DNA of 8,094 nt from Chloroflexota bacterium (GTDB lineage Bacteria > Chloroflexota > Dehalococcoidia > RBG-13-53-26): NCBI GenBank assembly GCA_030616195.1, contig JAUWXW010000059.1:1-8094 (forward strand), read 5' to 3'. The notes under the pieces are model-generated. The model did not search any database. It was not told where the DNA came from and saw only the letters and a program-made list of their open reading frames with translations. The position numbers and the translations under genes are program-made. Below are positions 6,295 to 8,094 of the stretch, one piece after another; the first letter of the stretch is position 1, and the number at the start of each line of letters is the position of its first letter.

Positions 6295-6767
6295 AGCGAC
6301 ATCAAGAGTACATCGCGGTTCTTAACATGAGACATTTCGTGAGCGATGACACCCTGCAATTCATCGCGGTTGAGTTTCTGCAGCAGTCCGGAGGTAATGG
6401 CGACGGAGGCCCGTTTGGGGTCTCGGCCGGTGGCAAAGGCATTTAGCGCCGGGTCGTCGATGATGTAGATGTCGGGCATTTTCTCCAGTCCTGAGGCAAT
6501 CTTCATCTCCTCAACCACGTTATAGAGCCGGGGATGGTCGTCACGGCTTATCTTCTTTGCTTTAGCCATGCCCAGTAATATGCTGTCTCCCCCAAAAAAG
6601 GCAACCATGTTCATGATTCCCCAGACTACGAGGGCGACAATCAAACCGCCGATACCGCTCCCTAAGAGGGCTACACCTATGGCATAGCCAATCACTAGCA
6701 GCAGTCCCGCCATGCCTGCTACCAGTACTACAGACCTAAACTGGTTAGATCTGATTTGTTCCCACAT
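6174..6767 (-). CDS. htpX: HtpX-family membrane metalloprotease, N-terminal part (upstream frame of the split gene)
   Basis: HtpX is a membrane-bound M48 zinc metalloprotease that cleaves damaged or misfolded membrane proteins. This frame gives 197 residues: two N-terminal membrane segments (about 11-33 and 36-60), a cytosolic stretch with ALNAFATGRDPKRASVAITSGLL (107-129), the HEMSH zinc and catalytic motif (H143, E144, H147), and a third membrane segment (about 152-170). Family-like sequence stops at LFG (about residue 179, base 6232); the last 18 residues (APCMAAGEAPREVAKGRS) are out-of-frame translation. The continuation lies one frame over, from 6231. Restoring one base would give a 408-residue protein. 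The ATG at 6767 is 17 bases after the lemA stop, with AGGAG directly after that stop. It is the third gene of the operon. As read, the product lacks the Glu zinc ligand and should be inactive. Confidence 0.88.
   Translation of the reverse strand: MWEQIRSNQFRSVVLVAGMAGLLLVIGYAIGVALLGSGIGGLIVALVVWGIMNMVAFFGGDSILLGMAKAKKISRDDHPRLYNVVEEMKIASGLEKMPDIYIIDDPALNAFATGRDPKRASVAITSGLLQKLNRDELQGVIAHEMSHVKNRDVLLMSLCSILLGTIVMLAWYATHMLFGAPCMAAGEAPREVAKGRS
6225..6236 (-). other. Frameshift site within htpX
   Basis: On the - strand the reading passes from CTC-TTT-GG in the upstream frame to AGC-TCC-ATG-TAT in the downstream frame, which is a -1 change and is equivalent to one missing base. Adding one G (TTT GGG AGC TCC) gives LFGSSMYGGRRSSSGGG, a smooth HtpX sequence. 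The spot overlaps the 10-bp palindrome TGGAGCTCCA (6225-6234). No canonical slippery heptamer (X XXY YYZ) is present, which favours mutation or sequencing error over programmed frameshifting. Confidence 0.75.
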
Positions 6768-6784
6768 ACTTTACCGTCTCCTGA

Positions 6785-7348
6785 TTAAGTGAAACTAACC
6801 TTGGGTACTTCTCTCTCCGCGGCTACCTCAACCTCAAAGAACTCGCCAGCCACAAAACGGAACATGCCTGCTACTATATTCGAAGGGAACATCTGGGTTT
6901 TATTGTTATACCGCAGGACTGAATCGTTGTAGTACTGCCGAGAGAAGCCTATCTTGTTCTCAGTCGAGCTCAGCTCCTCCTGGAGAGCCAGGAAGTTCTG
7001 GTTGGCTTTCAGATCGGGATAATTCTCCACCACAGCCAGCAGCCTGGACAAAGCCCCGCTGAGTTCACCCTCAGCCTTGGACTGGGCGCCAACACCGGTA
7101 CCTACAGCTCCCTGGGCCAGGTTACGGGCATTGGTAACCGCCTCCAACGTCTGGCGCTCGTGCGCCATATAGCCCTTAACTGTCTCCATCAGGTTAGGGA
7201 TGAGGTCGTGCCTCCTCTTGAGTTGGACATCAATCTGTGCCCAGGCGTTCTTCGTCTGATTTCGCAGCCTCACCAGGCCATTGTATGGTACCATGAGAAA
7301 CAAGATAAGAAGAACCACGATAACGCCGATAACGATGCCTACAACCAT
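6785..7348 (-). CDS. lemA: LemA family membrane-anchored protein
   Basis: A 187-residue LemA protein, within the usual size range. It has one N-terminal membrane segment (about 3-21, VGIVIGVIVVLLILFLMVP) followed by a long helical domain. The family signature is strong: NQTKNAWAQIDVQLKRRHDL (30-49), then IPNLMETVKGY, ATNAR-like VTNARN, and the C-terminal YYNDSVLRYNNKTQMFPSN with MF-F-AGEFFEVE. LemA proteins have no established biochemical activity; they recur next to M48 proteases such as HtpX and are presumed to work with them at the membrane. The ATG at 7348 is preceded by GGGAGG with 6-base spacing. It lies 26 bases after the zf-TFIIB gene and 17 bases before htpX, so all three are probably one transcript. 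Confidence 0.95.
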   Translation of the reverse strand: MVVGIVIGVIVVLLILFLMVPYNGLVRLRNQTKNAWAQIDVQLKRRHDLIPNLMETVKGYMAHERQTLEAVTNARNLAQGAVGTGVGAQSKAEGELSGALSRLLAVVENYPDLKANQNFLALQEELSSTENKIGFSRQYYNDSVLRYNNKTQMFPSNIVAGMFRFVAGEFFEVEVAAEREVPKVSFT

Positions 7349-7374
7349 AAAACACCTCCCAGAATGGATTTGCG

Positions 7375-7794
7375 CTATTCTCTAGCCTTGAAAGCCTCTC
7401 CCAGAAAGGCGATAACTCGTTCCTGCTTGCCACTGGTGCCAGAATCCGTGTCCGCAAGCTGCCTTATTATATCATTGAGCTCGCCACCATCGAACCATAG
7501 TCCATGTCCCCGGGCGCAGATATCAATGAGTACCTCTGGCTCAGAGCCTATCACAACCTTTCTCATCTTCTTCCTGCATATTGGGCATGGCCTTGCCTTT
7601 TCGGTCACCTTTTTGTCGGGCAGGGCCATTATCTCATCCATGGTGAAGGCCGACCCATCCAGCGCCAGGCGTTCCAGCAAGAGTTCCAGTTCTCCAGCAT
7701 CAAACCAGACCCCAAAGCATTCCGTGCAATAGTCGAGTTCGATTCTCTCATGCTCCACTACCACCATCACTCCCTTGCATGCCGGACAGTCCAC
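7375..7794 (-). CDS. zf-TFIIB double zinc-ribbon protein
   Basis: A 139-residue protein with two tandem zf-TFIIB-type zinc ribbons. The first has C3/C6 and C23/C26 followed by FGVWFDAGEL (27-36). The second has C70/C73, then C93 and H97 (DICARGHGLWFDGGEL, 91-106), so the second CxxC is replaced by C-x3-H, a variant also known in this family. An acidic/hydrophobic linker (about 36-66) and a C-terminal helix complete it. There is no signal peptide or membrane segment; the function of the family is not known, though it may bind protein or nucleic acid partners. Translation starts at GTG (7794), supported by GGGGG (7805-7801) 6 bases upstream and by the CPAC motif starting at residue 3. It is the first gene of the lemA-htpX operon and may serve as its cytosolic partner or regulator (inference). 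Confidence 0.9.
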   Translation of the reverse strand: MDCPACKGVMVVVEHERIELDYCTECFGVWFDAGELELLLERLALDGSAFTMDEIMALPDKKVTEKARPCPICRKKMRKVVIGSEPEVLIDICARGHGLWFDGGELNDIIRQLADTDSGTSGKQERVIAFLGEAFKARE

Positions 7795-7843
7795 GGCTTT
7801 CCCCCTTTTAACTTAGAAGCTGCCTGATTTCACCTGGCATTCA

Positions 7844-7872
7844 AGTATAACCAACATCGTTTTTTCTAGCAA
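7844..7872 (-). promoter_or_regulatory. Sigma70-type promoter of the zf-TFIIB-lemA-htpX operon
   Basis: Read on the - strand: TTGCTA (7872-7867), 17 bases, then TATACT (7849-7844). The -35 matches 4 of 6 and the -10 matches 5 of 6 consensus positions at optimal spacing. Transcription would start near 7837, giving a leader of about 43 bases. An imperfect hairpin (7821-7839; TGCC/GGCA outer arms) would form at the very 5' end of that transcript. The -35 box is identical to that of the zinc-ribbon gene promoter at 1009. Confidence 0.6.
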
Positions 7873-8094
7873 GCGAAGCTTACACCGCGGAATCCGGGCG
7901 TACAGGTTGAAAAGACCCCTACCTGGTGATCGTCCACGCCGCCCCCAGATTGCCACGTGGCTGCACTCCTCGGAATCCATCATGCTGATTCACACCAGCA
8001 CCACCGAGGATGAAAATGGTCTATTGTCATGACATTAACACTAGGTGAACTAGGGGCGACCGGGTCAGTCGCCTCAGGCGACTGACACCCACAA
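7873..8094. other. Terminal stretch without a recognised gene
   Basis: No coding frame with a start, ribosome binding site and family resemblance is seen on either strand. A - strand frame is open from the window edge to TGA at 7982-7980 (about 37 codons), which could in principle be the end of a gene, but its translation resembles nothing I know. The stretch holds a 10-bp palindrome TGTCATGACA (8025-8034), a direct repeat ACTAGG-TGA-ACTAGG (8040-8054), and the hairpin at 8064-8086. Confidence 0.45.
8064..8086. repeat. Perfect 10-bp stem palindrome near the window end
   Basis: GTCAGTCGCC (8064-8073) and GGCGACTGAC (8077-8086) are perfectly complementary around the loop TCA. No T-run follows on either strand within the window, so it is not a typical intrinsic terminator. 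A second GGCGAC at 8055-8060 can compete for GTCGCC (8068-8073). It looks like a REP-type intergenic palindrome; repetition elsewhere in the genome cannot be seen here. Confidence 0.5.

Overview
This is an ordinary-looking chromosomal stretch from a bacterium with moderate to fairly high GC. It carries housekeeping genes: tRNA modification, a ribosome-associated GTPase and membrane proteolysis. Protein style and gene content (small CxxC-x17-CxxC zinc-ribbon protein, zf-TFIIB/LemA/HtpX cluster, small cysteine protein behind mtaB) suggest Chloroflexota, perhaps Dehalococcoidia. That is an inference from family resemblance, not a measured placement. No mobile element, CRISPR array, tRNA or rRNA was found.

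Left part, + strand. The window opens inside tilS (tRNA-Ile lysidine synthetase), whose 3' two-thirds or less end at 732. A 419-base gap follows, holding a good sigma70-type promoter (1009-1037) and a leader of about 108 bases. In this leader a perfect 10-bp inverted repeat covers part of the Shine-Dalgarno sequence and reaches the first base of the start codon of a 101-residue zinc-ribbon protein (1152-1457). A GC-rich terminator-like hairpin follows that gene. After about 275 bases comes typA/bipA (1733-3595), complete and started by TTG.

Middle, - strand, convergent with typA. mtaB (tRNA t6A37 methylthiotransferase, 4070-5338) is followed two bases later by a 102-residue protein with four cysteines (3759-4067), whose ribosome binding site lies inside the end of mtaB.

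Right part, - strand. A three-gene operon reads from a strong-looking promoter (7844-7872): a zf-TFIIB double zinc-ribbon protein (GTG start), lemA, and htpX. The htpX gene is split by a one-base frameshift near 6231-6234. With one base restored it would encode a 408-residue membrane M48 metalloprotease with an extra C-terminal zinc ribbon. The HExxH motif lies in one frame and the third zinc ligand in the other, so neither fragment alone can form the active site. The last 220 bases hold no recognisable gene but contain a perfect 10-bp stem palindrome with a competing alternative pairing.

The items most worth a second look are the RBS-covering leader hairpin, the htpX frameshift, the zinc-ribbon extension of HtpX, and the cysteine-rich protein translationally coupled to mtaB.
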